From NCBI GenBank assembly GCA_022826665.1, contig JAJDUK010000044.1, positions 1 to 35,666 of the forward strand: a stretch of 35,666 nt of DNA. The letters are read 5' to 3'. Both the position numbers and the translations under genes were made by a program. Below are positions 1-8,218 of the stretch, piece after piece (position 1 is the stretch's first letter; each line of letters starts with the position of its first letter). Under the pieces are notes generated by a model. It made no database searches, was not told the origin of the DNA, and saw only the letters and a program-made list of their open reading frames with translations. The DNA is from Alphaproteobacteria bacterium. Its GTDB lineage: Bacteria; Pseudomonadota; Alphaproteobacteria; UBA828.

Positions 1-1
1 C

Positions 2-505
2 GCGAAGAAGACGACCATGGCGGACATTGCCGAGGCGGCCGGGGTGTCGCGCCAGACCGTCTACGCCTCCTTCGGCGACAAGGACGGGATCATCGTGGCG
101 TGCATCCGCCACGTCTCGGAGGCGTCGCTGGCGGCGATCCGCGCGCGGCTCGGTGGTTGCCGCACCCTGGGCGAACGGCTCGACGTCTATTTCGAGGAGA
201 CGGTGGTGAAGTCCTTCGAGATGCTGCAGGAGGCAGGCGATCCGGAGGACCTGATCAGCGGCCACAACCAGGCGGGCAGGGCGGCGATCGAGGAGGCCCA
301 CGCCCGTCAGGCGGTGCTGATTGCCGAATTGCTGGAGCCCCACGCCGATGCCATCGCCCGCTCCGGCCAGACGCCCGCCCAGTTGGCACGATTCTTGGTC
401 ACCGTTGCGATAGGGCTGAAGTACGGGGCCGGGGATCGAAGCGCGCTCGATGAACTCCTGCATTCGCTCCGAAGCAGTGTGATCGCGTTGACGGAATCAG
501 AGTAG
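2..505 (+). CDS. TetR/AcrR family transcriptional regulator, 5' end cut by window edge
   Basis: DNA-binding repressor of the TetR family. The reading frame is already open at base 2, and the first visible residues (KKTTMADIAEAAGVSRQTVY) are the second and third helices of the TetR N-terminal helix-turn-helix, followed by the conserved ASFGDKDGII. The first helix of the DNA-binding domain therefore lies outside the window, and the ATG at 17 is an internal Met rather than the start. The rest (about 130 residues) is an alpha-helical ligand-binding domain with no motif that reveals its ligand. It ends at TAG 503-505. The regulated gene is probably outside the window; the next feature downstream is a tRNA. 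Family assignment is strong, target unknown. Confidence 0.9.
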   Translation, partial: AKKTTMADIAEAAGVSRQTVYASFGDKDGIIVACIRHVSEASLAAIRARLGGCRTLGERLDVYFEETVVKSFEMLQEAGDPEDLISGHNQAGRAAIEEAHARQAVLIAELLEPHADAIARSGQTPAQLARFLVTVAIGLKYGAGDRSALDELLHSLRSSVIALTESE

Positions 506-523
506 GCCGGCACAGACCCGCTC

Positions 524-540
524 GCCCGGATCGATCGGGC
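524..540. terminator. short GC hairpin after the TetR gene (weak terminator candidate)
   Basis: A GCCCG arm, 7-base loop and CGGGC arm lie 19 bases past the TetR stop codon. There is no following T-run, so intrinsic termination is only a possibility. Confidence 0.25.
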
Positions 541-739
541 CGCCGGCTACGCCGAACTCCGATGAATCGTGTCGGGTCGCAAGCGTCCCGGAAGTTGCCG
601 GGCCGGCAGCTCCGCGTTCGCCGCGCGTCCCGTCACCGCTACCATCCTCTCTCAACAGAGCCAAAGGGTTTTCGCCGGATGCTTACAGTTGACAACCCTG
701 CCCCGCGGCGCGGTGTGCCCGCCCGCTCGAAGGCCGCAG

Positions 740-812
740 GCCCGGACGGCGCGACTGCGCCGCGCGCGAAGCGCGTAGGCAAGCAAGCGCCCGCCGATTG
801 AGGGAAACGAAC
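740..812 (+). repeat. dispersed repeat family B, copy 1
   Basis: The stretch beginning CCCGGACGGCGCGA and ending GATTGAGGGAAACGAA closely matches the reverse complement of 23217-23297, with only scattered substitutions and a small length difference in the middle. The gap between the TetR gene and the tRNA (506-875) holds no convincing gene, and this repeat is its only recognisable content. Function unknown; it resembles a dispersed intergenic repeat. Confidence 0.6.
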
Positions 813-875
813 GGGTCAGTCGCGCCGCTTGCCGGCGGTTGCCGCGCTTCCTATCGTGTGGGGCAGCGTCCCCCG

Positions 876-960
876 GCCCGCGTGGCGGAATTTGGTAGAC
901 GCAACGGACTTAAAATCCGTTTCCCGACAGGGAGTCCCGGTTCGAGTCCGGGCGCGGGCA
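876..960 (+). tRNA. tRNA-Leu, anticodon UAA
   Basis: Class II tRNA with a perfect 7-bp acceptor stem (GCCCGCG at 876-882 with CGCGGGC at 953-959), discriminator A at 960 and an encoded CCA at 961-963. The D-arm region carries GGTAGACGC. The anticodon stem is ACGGA/TCCGT with loop CTTAAAA, giving anticodon TAA, which reads UUA leucine codons. A long variable arm (CCCGACAGGGAG region) and a TTCGAGT T-loop are present. UUA is expected to be a rare codon in so GC-rich a genome. No integrase lies beside the gene. Confidence 0.97.
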
Positions 961-964
961 CCAC

Positions 965-979
965 GGTCCCTTCCGGGGA
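965..979 (+). terminator. small hairpin directly after tRNA-Leu
   Basis: GTCCC-TTCCG-GGGAC forms a perfect 5-bp stem two bases after the encoded CCA. It could help 3'-end formation of the tRNA precursor, but no T-tract follows. Confidence 0.3.
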
Positions 980-1051
980 CTTCCAACGCCTTCCTGGAAA
1001 CTATTCCGCCTCACGTCTCACACTGTTTCGCCTGCTCGAATCCCTGCGCAC

Positions 1052-2773
1052 TTAAGTATTGTGCGAGGTGACAAGTTCAGCCTCCGTCAGATTCTCCTGT
1101 GACTTGGAGCGCGTGACATAGCCGGCTTCGAGATCCTGGCTTCGGCGCTGATCGCAACGTTCTTCTGGGTCGCCCCATCCACCGCCGCCGGCCGTCTGCT
1201 GGCTTACTATATCCCCCATTCTTAGCGGTATCTCGGCTCCCTTGGATGCGAAATTGGGTGATGCAGGTTGGAAGCCATCGCCGCGGTCGATCAGATAGGC
1301 GCCGGGCGCGCCTTCGCCACCGCCATCGAATCCCTTGGCCCCGAACTTACAGCGGTCAGCCACGAAGCTGAGTTCCGCGACATCGGAGAGGATCTCGTAA
1401 TCTCGCCTTGTGCCGAGCCCGCCTCGGTATTTCCCGTCACCTCCAGTATCCGCCCGCAGTTCGTACCGCTTTAGCCTGACCGGAAACTTCAGCTCCAAAG
1501 CCTCTGCAGGCATGTTGCGGCAGTTCCCGACGATCGAGAACAGGGCGCTTTCGCCATCCTTCTCCGGCGTCGCCCCCCAGGCACCTTCGGGATACTGGTA
1601 GAGAATTTGCATTCCAGCCTTGCCGTAGCAGGTTAGCAGCATGTTGTTGGACGACCCTTGGTCGCCAGCAATGAGATGTGGGCCGTTGGGCATGGTCGAA
1701 AGCGCCGCCATCAAGGCGTTGACAATCCGATGCGAGGTCTCGTTGCCAGCCGTGCAGGGAGCCGGAAAGGTTGGATGCACAACCGTGCCCTCACGACTCA
1801 CGATTTTGATCGGCCGATAGCAACCATGGTTGGGTGCTATTTCTGGATCGGTGGCGGCCTGCAGGCAAAGGTAGGTTGCCGATGCGGTCATGTAAGGAAC
1901 GGAATTGATCGGTCCACTCGCCTGCGGATCGGTGTCGCTGTAGTCGATCACCAAAGCGTCGCCGTCGACGACGACCTTGACTCGGATCGTAATCGGCTCG
2001 TCGGTAATGCCGTCGTTGTCCATGATGTCTTCGCCGAAGTACTCTCCATCGGGCCAAGACCTGATTACCGCGCGCATTCGAGCTTCAGAATCCGCGCGCG
2101 ATCGTTCCTCCGCAGATGCAATGGTAGCCCGGCCATACCGCTTGCACAGGGCTTGATATCGCAGGGCGGCACTGCGGTTCGCGGATACCTGCGCCGCGAG
2201 ATCTCCCTTCATGTTTTTTGGTACGCGGACGTTGTTGAGAATGAACTCGTAAACGTCACGCTGCCGCTCGCCCGCGCGGTACAACCAGACCGGCGGAATG
2301 CGCAGCCCTTCCATGAAGTTGTCTTTCGCCCGAGAGTAAAAGCTGCCCGGAACGGCGCCTCCGACGTCGGCATGATGGGCCCGGTTTGCAGCGAAGGCGA
2401 CCAGTTCGCCATCGTAAAAGATTGGGCTGACCATCGTGAGGTCCGGAAGATGAGTCCCGCCGCGATAGGGGTCGTTTGAAATGATAGCGTCACCGGGTTT
2501 GAATTCCCGCAGGGGCGCGAGTTCCTCGATCGCCTGACGCACGGCGTACTGCAAGGCTCCAAGGTGGATCGGCAAGAACTCGCCCTGCGCTGTCAGCCGC
2601 GCCTTCGCATCGAACAGCCCGCAGGAAAAGTCGCTGCCTTCATTGAAGATCTCCGAATAGGCGGTTTGCCGAAGCGTAACCCCCATCTCGCGGGAGACCG
2701 CGACAAGCGAGCTTCTGATGACACTAAACTGGATCGGATCGAAATTTCTGGCGACGGCGCTCGTGTCGGTCAT
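1052..2773 (-). CDS. hyuB: hydantoinase B / oxoprolinase-type subunit (HyuB)
   Basis: Beta subunit of an ATP-dependent hydantoinase/5-oxoprolinase-type enzyme, which opens five-membered lactam or hydantoin rings with its HyuA partner. The 573-residue length fits the family. Residues 100-145 hold the family block NDPYRGGTHLPD followed by ANRAHHADVGG and a PGS motif; the C-terminal third carries the usual glycine-rich KYRGGLGTRRDYEIL. The start overlaps the hyuA stop by four bases (ATGA), indicating translational coupling. It is encoded leftward with hyuA and ends near the oppositely oriented tRNA-Leu. The substrate (hydantoin, N-methylhydantoin, 5-oxoproline or acetophenone-carboxylase-like) cannot be read from sequence. 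The nearby amidase makes N-methylhydantoin or another hydantoin attractive, but that is inference. Confidence 0.92.
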   Translation of the reverse strand: MTDTSAVARNFDPIQFSVIRSSLVAVSREMGVTLRQTAYSEIFNEGSDFSCGLFDAKARLTAQGEFLPIHLGALQYAVRQAIEELAPLREFKPGDAIISNDPYRGGTHLPDLTMVSPIFYDGELVAFAANRAHHADVGGAVPGSFYSRAKDNFMEGLRIPPVWLYRAGERQRDVYEFILNNVRVPKNMKGDLAAQVSANRSAALRYQALCKRYGRATIASAEERSRADSEARMRAVIRSWPDGEYFGEDIMDNDGITDEPITIRVKVVVDGDALVIDYSDTDPQASGPINSVPYMTASATYLCLQAATDPEIAPNHGCYRPIKIVSREGTVVHPTFPAPCTAGNETSHRIVNALMAALSTMPNGPHLIAGDQGSSNNMLLTCYGKAGMQILYQYPEGAWGATPEKDGESALFSIVGNCRNMPAEALELKFPVRLKRYELRADTGGDGKYRGGLGTRRDYEILSDVAELSFVADRCKFGAKGFDGGGEGAPGAYLIDRGDGFQPASPNFASKGAEIPLRMGDIVSQQTAGGGGWGDPEERCDQRRSQDLEAGYVTRSKSQENLTEAELVTSHNT

Positions 2774-4803
2774 TGTTTAAGCCACTTCAGTTCGAGGAAG
2801 CCCGGCTTGACCGCCGAGCAGCTGGCGTCTGGCGGAACGACGATGGTTGCGTCGGACTGTTCGATGATGGCTGGTCCAAGTGTCGTCTCTGTCGTCTCGA
2901 CATCTCTACGCTTGAGAATCCGCGTCTCGAGCCAGCCCTGTTCGGGGCCCCAGTAGACTTTCCGGCTCCGAACGTCAGCCTCCAAGTCTGGCCAACGAGG
3001 ATCGCTGAACTCCTTATTCTCGGCGACGCTCACGGCGGCGACACGAATATTCACAGCTTCGACTGAGCTATCACGAAGCGAATGCCCGTAACGCGCCTCA
3101 TGAGAGTCATGAAAGTTCTCCGCCGCCTTGTCGGTATCGATCTGCCCCAACTCGACTGGAATGGTGATCTCGTGCGTTTGTCCGGCATACCTGATATCCA
3201 GTGCGGCGGAAACAATCACATTGCCATTCTTGGCGTCGTCGTGAAGCTCGGCAAGCGTTTCCTCGCTCAACTGTGTGAACATGTCGTGGAGCGCCATTGC
3301 TTCGAGATCCGCCAACGGCGTAAAGATCGTCTTCAGGCGCTCGCGGCGCCCATCGGCAAGTAACATGCCTTGAGCGGATGCGACGCCTGGGTAGGCGGGA
3401 ACGACCACTGAAGACATCTCCAATTCCGCCGCAACCTCCAGGCCGTGAGCGCCCCCGCCACCACCGAGTGCAACCAGGGCATAGTCGCGCGGATCGCGGG
3501 AGCGTTCGATGGAGACCGACCGTATCGCGTCTGCCATATTGCTATTGACGATGCGCAAGATGCCCCACGCCGTCTCTTCGCGGCTGAGGCCCAGTCGTAC
3601 CGCCAACGCTTCAATGGATTTCCACGCGCGTTCCCGGTCGAGGCGGAGCCCGCCGCCGATGGACAAGCGGGGATTGTAGCGGCCGAGGGCAATCGCCGCG
3701 TCAGTCACCGTCGGCTCCACACCACCCTTCCCATAGCAGGCAGGCCCGGGAACCGCGCCGGCGGAACGAGGGCCAACGAGAATGGTCCCGCCTTGATCGA
3801 CCCAAGCGATGCTGCCACCGCCGGCGCCGACACTGACGATGTCGAGGCAAGGAATCTGGATCGGATATCCCACGAGCTCGATGTAGGTATTGCGATCGGG
3901 CTCACCGTTCGTGACCGCCGCCACGTCGGTGCTCGTGCCCCCCATATCGAAACTGATCACATTGCTTCGCCCGAGAGCCTTGGCGATCTCAAGTGCCAAA
4001 ATCACCCCGCCAGCGGGACCGGAGAGCAGGGACTTCACCGGCACGCGACGCGCTTGAAGCGGATCTGCAAGGCCGCCGGAAGACTCCATGATCCGGAATC
4101 CCCCTTCCGCCAAGGAATGGGGAAGCGACCTTTCCAAGCCCTCCAGATAGTTGCTCATGATGGGACGGGCAATGGCATTGATACAGGTGGTGCTTGTCCG
4201 TTCGAACTCGCGATAGTGAGGCAAAACCTCGTGGGATAGAGACACGAACACTTTGTCGCCCAAGCGTTCCGCGATCGATTTGCCTAGCAAGAGCTCGTGC
4301 GCTGGATTTCTAAACGAGAACAACAGGCAGACCGCGACGCTGCTCACACCCGAAGCCTCGATCTCATCGACAACGCGCTTGATCTCGTCTTCTTGAAGCG
4401 GTTCGATGATACTTCCGTCCGCGGCAATTCGTTCACGCACTTCCAATCGCTGTTTTCGCTTGATCAGCGGTTCCGGCTTCTTTTGCGCGAGATTGAACAG
4501 ATCTTTTCGGTCCCCGCGCATGATCTCCAAAACATCTCTGAAACCATCGGTCGTGATCAGGAGGCAATCGGGACGATCCGAAGTTAGAAGAGCATTCACG
4601 ACGACAGTCGTACCGTGCCTTAACGTCGAAATTTCTGTCGGGTCCTCACAGACGGTGGCCAGCGCGGCCAAGAAGCCCGCTTCCAGCTTTCCCGGTGTGG
4701 TGGCAGACTTCCCCACAAACCAGGAACCATCGGCCCGACGGGTGATGGCGTCCGTAAATGTTCCGCCCATGTCTATTGCAATGTCCATGTGTTCACTCGA
4801 CAT
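2770..4803 (-). CDS. hyuA: hydantoinase A / oxoprolinase-type ATPase subunit (HyuA)
   Basis: ATP-binding subunit of the HyuAB enzyme. It contains two sugar-kinase/Hsp70-type phosphate-binding loops, DMGGTFTD at residues 11-18 and FDMGGTSTD at about 285-293. LLSGPAGG (about 259-266), SVGAGGGS (about 324-331) and the family signature GPRSAGAVPGPACYG (about 344-358) are also present. Length is 677 residues from the chosen ATG at 4803, which has AAGGGG eight bases upstream. In-frame starts further upstream (4854, 4911) lack a ribosome-binding site and would add a non-conserved extension. It is the first gene of the hyuA-hyuB operon and diverges from the glutamine-synthetase-like cluster across about 280-490 bp. 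Expected to hydrolyse ATP while opening a cyclic amide in the cytosol; exact substrate unknown. Confidence 0.92.
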   Translation of the reverse strand: MSSEHMDIAIDMGGTFTDAITRRADGSWFVGKSATTPGKLEAGFLAALATVCEDPTEISTLRHGTTVVVNALLTSDRPDCLLITTDGFRDVLEIMRGDRKDLFNLAQKKPEPLIKRKQRLEVRERIAADGSIIEPLQEDEIKRVVDEIEASGVSSVAVCLLFSFRNPAHELLLGKSIAERLGDKVFVSLSHEVLPHYREFERTSTTCINAIARPIMSNYLEGLERSLPHSLAEGGFRIMESSGGLADPLQARRVPVKSLLSGPAGGVILALEIAKALGRSNVISFDMGGTSTDVAAVTNGEPDRNTYIELVGYPIQIPCLDIVSVGAGGGSIAWVDQGGTILVGPRSAGAVPGPACYGKGGVEPTVTDAAIALGRYNPRLSIGGGLRLDRERAWKSIEALAVRLGLSREETAWGILRIVNSNMADAIRSVSIERSRDPRDYALVALGGGGGAHGLEVAAELEMSSVVVPAYPGVASAQGMLLADGRRERLKTIFTPLADLEAMALHDMFTQLSEETLAELHDDAKNGNVIVSAALDIRYAGQTHEITIPVELGQIDTDKAAENFHDSHEARYGHSLRDSSVEAVNIRVAAVSVAENKEFSDPRWPDLEADVRSRKVYWGPEQGWLETRILKRRDVETTETTLGPAIIEQSDATIVVPPDASCSAVKPGFLELKWLKQ

Positions 4804-5083
4804 GACCTGCGCCCCTTGGCTCCCTCGCTCATAAGGAGAGTCCTGGTTCTGCATAGCGCATTGTCGATGGGTTGGCACGCGCGCCGGTCGCGGAGCCCTC
4901 AACTCGCTCAAGCGCTCGGCGCGCGACCTACGCGGTGAACAACAAGCGTTGGCGTTTGACCCTTCGGCATCCGACAGTCAGTACATTGCTGAGGCGATCG
5001 GTGTTCGATCTGCGCGTTGAACAACACGGCGGGCCGCCTGCAGCACGTGGCGGCGGCGGCGCATCGCGCGAAGGCCGGCAGGA

Positions 5084-5293
5084 TTGTTGCTCACCCTGCT
5101 GATTGAACCCCATCCGCGTGATAACATGTTGAATCTCTTGAACGCCGAGGGGTCGAACGCCGACTCTGAACGGCACTTGGTCGGAGCGGCGGATCACGCC
5201 CGCCGGCGAATCTCGACGCTCGAGCACCTGCGCAAGGGATATACGTGGGACGATCAGGAATTCCTGCGAGGCCCCGAGGAACAAGAAACGTGA
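5084..5293 (+). CDS. small ORF translationally coupled to the GS-like gene
   Basis: A short frame opening at a TTG (5084, with GGCAGGA just upstream) or at the in-frame ATG 5126 (54-55 residues, no clear ribosome-binding site). Its TGA at 5291-5293 overlaps the GTG start of the next gene (GTGA). The product is hydrophilic and charged, with ...DHARRRISTLEHLRKGY and TWDDQEFLRGPEEQE, and has no signal peptide or TM segment. No family recognised. The overlap and the GAGGA inside its last codons argue for a coupled leader or small subunit. It could equally be an untranslated leader that happens to be open, so confidence is moderate. Confidence 0.45.
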   Translation: MLLTLLIEPHPRDNMLNLLNAEGSNADSERHLVGAADHARRRISTLEHLRKGYTWDDQEFLRGPEEQET

Positions 5294-6603
5294 CCAGCGG
5301 CGAGCTGATCTTTCTGGTCTGGAACGACCTCGTCGGGGTCTCGCGCACGCGCGGCGTGCCGGTAGGCGAGTACGAGCGCCGCAAGGCTTACGGGCTCGGC
5401 TGGGCGCTGGCGGGGCAGGCGATGACCCCGTTCGAGGACATTGCCGAGAACCCCTGGGGGCCGATGGACGAAGTGCGGCAAGTCCCCGATGACGAGACGC
5501 GGCGACGGATCGCGCTGCGCCCCGAGCACCCGCCCCTTCATCTGGTCCTCTGCGACAGCCTCAACCCCGACGGCAGCCCCTGGGAATGCTGCACGCGGAG
5601 CTTTCTGGCGGCTGCATTGGCTGACTTGAAGGCGGAAACGGGCCTCGACCTGCACATCGCCTACGAGAACGAGTTCGCGCTCTACGGCGAGGAGCTTCGC
5701 TGGGCGGCGCCGTTCTCGCTGGATGCGGTACGGCGGATTGCGCCGTTCGCCGACCTCTGCGTGGCGGCCCTGATCGACGCTGAGCTGGGGCTCGAGACCT
5801 TCGAGCCCGAATATGGCGTCGGGCAATTCGAGGTAACCAACGGTCCGGCTGCGGGCCTCGCGGGCGCGGACCGTGTCGTGCTCACCCGTGAGATCGTGCG
5901 CGAGGCCGCGCGCCAGAGCGGATTGCGCGCAACCTTCGCCCCCAAGCCGGCCCCCGACGCGGTGGGCAACGGCTGCCACCTTCACTTGAGCCTTTGGGAC
6001 CCCGACGGCAACGCGGCTGCCTACGACGCCGATGCGCCGGGCGAGCTCAGCACGGTTGCCGCGAGCTTCTGCGCGGGCGTGCAGCGGCATCTCGGCGCGC
6101 TTTGCGCCATGACGGCACCGAGCCCCACTTCCTATCTGCGCCTCGGCCCCCATCACTGGAGCTGCGGCTACGACATTGTCGGCGTCCAGAACCGCGAGGC
6201 CGCCATTCGCATCTGCCCGTCGCCCGCCGCCGACCCGGCCGACCGCGGCGAGGCCTTCAACATCGAGTTCCGCTTCACCGATGCCACGGCGAGCCCGTAT
6301 CTGGCCATCGGCGTGATCGTGCGCGCGGGGCTCCAGGGCATCCGCGACGCGCTGCCGCGCCCGACCCTGGTGGAAGGCGAGCCGGACGATCTGAGCGCAG
6401 ACGAGCGAAGCGCGCGCGGCATCAGCCGGCTGCCCACCTCGCTCGAGGAGGCTCTCGATGCGTTCGACGCGGACGAGACCGTGAAGGACTGGTTCACGCC
6501 CACCATGGTGAAGGCCTACACCGCCCTCAAGCGGCACGAGGTTCGGCTCTATGCTGAGTCGAGGCCCCAACACATGTGCGAACGCTACATGCAGGTCTAT
6601 TGA
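5290..6603 (+). CDS. glutamine synthetase family ligase (GlnA-like / gamma-glutamylation type)
   Basis: ATP-dependent amine ligase of the glutamine synthetase fold, 437 residues from GTG 5290. That GTG has GAGGA nine bases upstream, and it leaves the N-terminal beta-grasp strand (ELIFLVWNDLVGVSRTRGVP) intact. Catalytic blocks in order: ENEF (about 126-129, metal ligands), GQFEVTN (about 178-184), GNGCHLHLSL (about 226-235), SYLRLGPHHWS (about 281-291), the Arg-containing RICPSPAADPA (about 307-317) and EFRFTDATASPYLA (about 326-339). Divergence from true GlnA (ENEF, HHWS in place of xxAP) points to a catabolic gamma-glutamyl-amine or related ligase of the PuuA/IpuC/GlnA4 sort. First main gene of a rightward cluster with an amidase 28 bases downstream. 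Substrate unknown. Confidence 0.85.
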   Translation: MTSGELIFLVWNDLVGVSRTRGVPVGEYERRKAYGLGWALAGQAMTPFEDIAENPWGPMDEVRQVPDDETRRRIALRPEHPPLHLVLCDSLNPDGSPWECCTRSFLAAALADLKAETGLDLHIAYENEFALYGEELRWAAPFSLDAVRRIAPFADLCVAALIDAELGLETFEPEYGVGQFEVTNGPAAGLAGADRVVLTREIVREAARQSGLRATFAPKPAPDAVGNGCHLHLSLWDPDGNAAAYDADAPGELSTVAASFCAGVQRHLGALCAMTAPSPTSYLRLGPHHWSCGYDIVGVQNREAAIRICPSPAADPADRGEAFNIEFRFTDATASPYLAIGVIVRAGLQGIRDALPRPTLVEGEPDDLSADERSARGISRLPTSLEEALDAFDADETVKDWFTPTMVKAYTALKRHEVRLYAESRPQHMCERYMQVY

Positions 6604-6631
6604 CCCGGCCTCAATTGGGGAGACGAGAGCC

Positions 6632-7318
6632 ATGCAACGCCGCGAAATCGATGCCATTCCCTTGGAAGGCGATGTGTCGTTCAGGCAGCGGGCGGTCGAG
6701 CCCGAACGCACCGCCCTGCTCGTCGTCGACCTTCAGAAGGGCTACTACAACGACGAGATACGTGCGCGGGAGCCGGAACACCGATACCTCTACGACCGCA
6801 TCCGCGACGTTGCGATCCCGAACGGGCAACGCCTGATCGCCGCTTGCCGCAGCGCCGGCATCGAGGTCGTCTACACGGTGGTCGAGTGCCTCACGAAGGA
6901 CGGCCGCGACCGCGGCCTCGACTACAAGATCTCCGGCATCTTCGCGGCCAAGGGCTCGTGGGAAGCCGAGGTCATCGACGAGCTGGGTCCCGGAGACGAC
7001 GACATCATCATCTCCAAGACCTCCTCCAGCCTCTTCAACTCGACCAACTGCGAGTACGTGCTGCGCAACCTCGGCATCGAGTACGTGATGGTCATGGGGA
7101 TGCTGACCGACCAATGCGTCGAGACCGCCGTGCGCGACGGCTGCGATCGCGGCTTCCTCATGACCCTGGTGGACGACGCGTGCGCCACGCATTCGGACGA
7201 GCGCCACCGCGAGGCCCTGCAGGGCTTCAAGGGCTACTGCCGGATCCGCACCACCGCCGAACTGCTGGAAGAGCTGGAGCACCTGCGCCCCGCGCGTCCC
7301 GCGGCGGTTTCGGCCTGA
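6632..7318 (+). CDS. isochorismatase-fold cysteine hydrolase (N-carbamoyl amidase-like)
   Basis: 228-residue amidohydrolase with the complete isochorismatase-type triad: Asp33 in VVDLQKGY, Lys129 in IISKTSSS and nucleophile Cys162 in MLTDQCVETAVRDG. The chosen ATG has GGGGAG nine bases upstream; longer in-frame options would overlap the previous gene and are not conserved. Members of this superfamily include N-carbamoylsarcosine amidase, ureidoacrylate amidase and nicotinamidase. With divergent hyuAB and a GS-like ligase nearby, hydrolysis of an N-carbamoyl product of hydantoin opening is a reasonable hypothesis, not something the sequence proves. Cytosolic; no signal peptide. Confidence 0.88.
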   Translation: MQRREIDAIPLEGDVSFRQRAVEPERTALLVVDLQKGYYNDEIRAREPEHRYLYDRIRDVAIPNGQRLIAACRSAGIEVVYTVVECLTKDGRDRGLDYKISGIFAAKGSWEAEVIDELGPGDDDIIISKTSSSLFNSTNCEYVLRNLGIEYVMVMGMLTDQCVETAVRDGCDRGFLMTLVDDACATHSDERHREALQGFKGYCRIRTTAELLEELEHLRPARPAAVSA

Positions 7319-7321
7319 CGA

Positions 7322-8215
7322 GTGAGCGAACCCTCCGACAGCTACACGCGGCACGCGGCTCACTTCGAAAGGGTCTACGATCTCGACGATCCGAGCCCCT
7401 ACTTCGCGACGCTGAGGCGGGCCGATTACCGCATGCCGGTGGCGCTGGCCGGCGCGCTGAAGGCAATCCACAGGCCCTTGAGCGCGGCGCGTGGCGCTGG
7501 AGAGACCTTGCGGGTGCTCGACTTCGCCTGCGGCTACGGTGCCATCGGCGCGCTGTTGCGCCACGACGTCTCCATCTCGGCGCTCTATGCCCACTATGCC
7601 GCGCGGCAGTGGCAGCCCGCCGACGGGCGGCGCTACTGGCCGAAGGACATCGCCTTCTTCGCGGCGCGCCGCGCGCAAGGGGTGGCGTTCGATATCGGCG
7701 GCATCGACATCGCCGGGAACGCCCTCGCCTACGCGTCGGCCCTCGGCTTCGTCGACCGGGCCTTCCCCGAGAACCTCGTAGACGATGCGCCCAGCGACGG
7801 GCTGGCCCGCTTCCTTGATGGCGTGCATCTGGTGGTCGAGAGCGGTGCCCTGGGCGTGCTGCTGCCGGCCGCGTTCGCGCGCGTGCTCGATTGCGCCGGC
7901 GGCGAGCGGCCGCCGTGGTTTCTCTACAGCCCGCGTCCCGACGTGAACTGGACCGCGCTGGAGACGCTATGGGCCGCGCGGGGCTACCGCACGGCAAGCT
8001 TTCTCGGCGCGCCGGTCCGTTACCGCAAGCCGCTTGAGGCGCAGGAGGGCGCGGACATGCTTCGGCGTTCACGAGCGTTCGGCAAGTCCGACGACGCGAT
8101 CATGCAGGGCGGCTACTTCCTGGTCGACATGACGCTGGCGCGGCCCGAAGCCGACATCGACAACCCGGCCATCGCCCAGTTGCGAGGCCGCATGGTGGAA
8201 GAGAGTTCGGAGTAG
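7322..8215 (+). CDS. class I SAM-dependent methyltransferase-like protein
   Basis: 297 residues from a GTG start three bases after the amidase stop, so almost certainly co-transcribed. Motif I for SAM binding is clear: RVLDFACGYGAIGALL at about residues 64-79. A second Rossmann strand, VAFDIGGIDIAGNALAYA, places an acidic GID where the SAM ribose is usually bound. The middle LVVESGALGVLLPAAF and the C-terminal GYRTASFLGAPVRY continue an alternating alpha/beta pattern. No family-level substrate motif recognised. It converges on the ABC transporter gene, with three bases between the two stops. Role in the hydantoin/amine cluster unknown. Confidence 0.7.
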   Translation: MSEPSDSYTRHAAHFERVYDLDDPSPYFATLRRADYRMPVALAGALKAIHRPLSAARGAGETLRVLDFACGYGAIGALLRHDVSISALYAHYAARQWQPADGRRYWPKDIAFFAARRAQGVAFDIGGIDIAGNALAYASALGFVDRAFPENLVDDAPSDGLARFLDGVHLVVESGALGVLLPAAFARVLDCAGGERPPWFLYSPRPDVNWTALETLWAARGYRTASFLGAPVRYRKPLEAQEGADMLRRSRAFGKSDDAIMQGGYFLVDMTLARPEADIDNPAIAQLRGRMVEESSE

Positions 8216-8218
8216 CGC

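Noticed and set aside
562-801. Arg-rich open frame between the TetR gene and tRNA-Leu
   Set aside because: No ribosome-binding site, low-complexity product and overlap with dispersed repeat family B.
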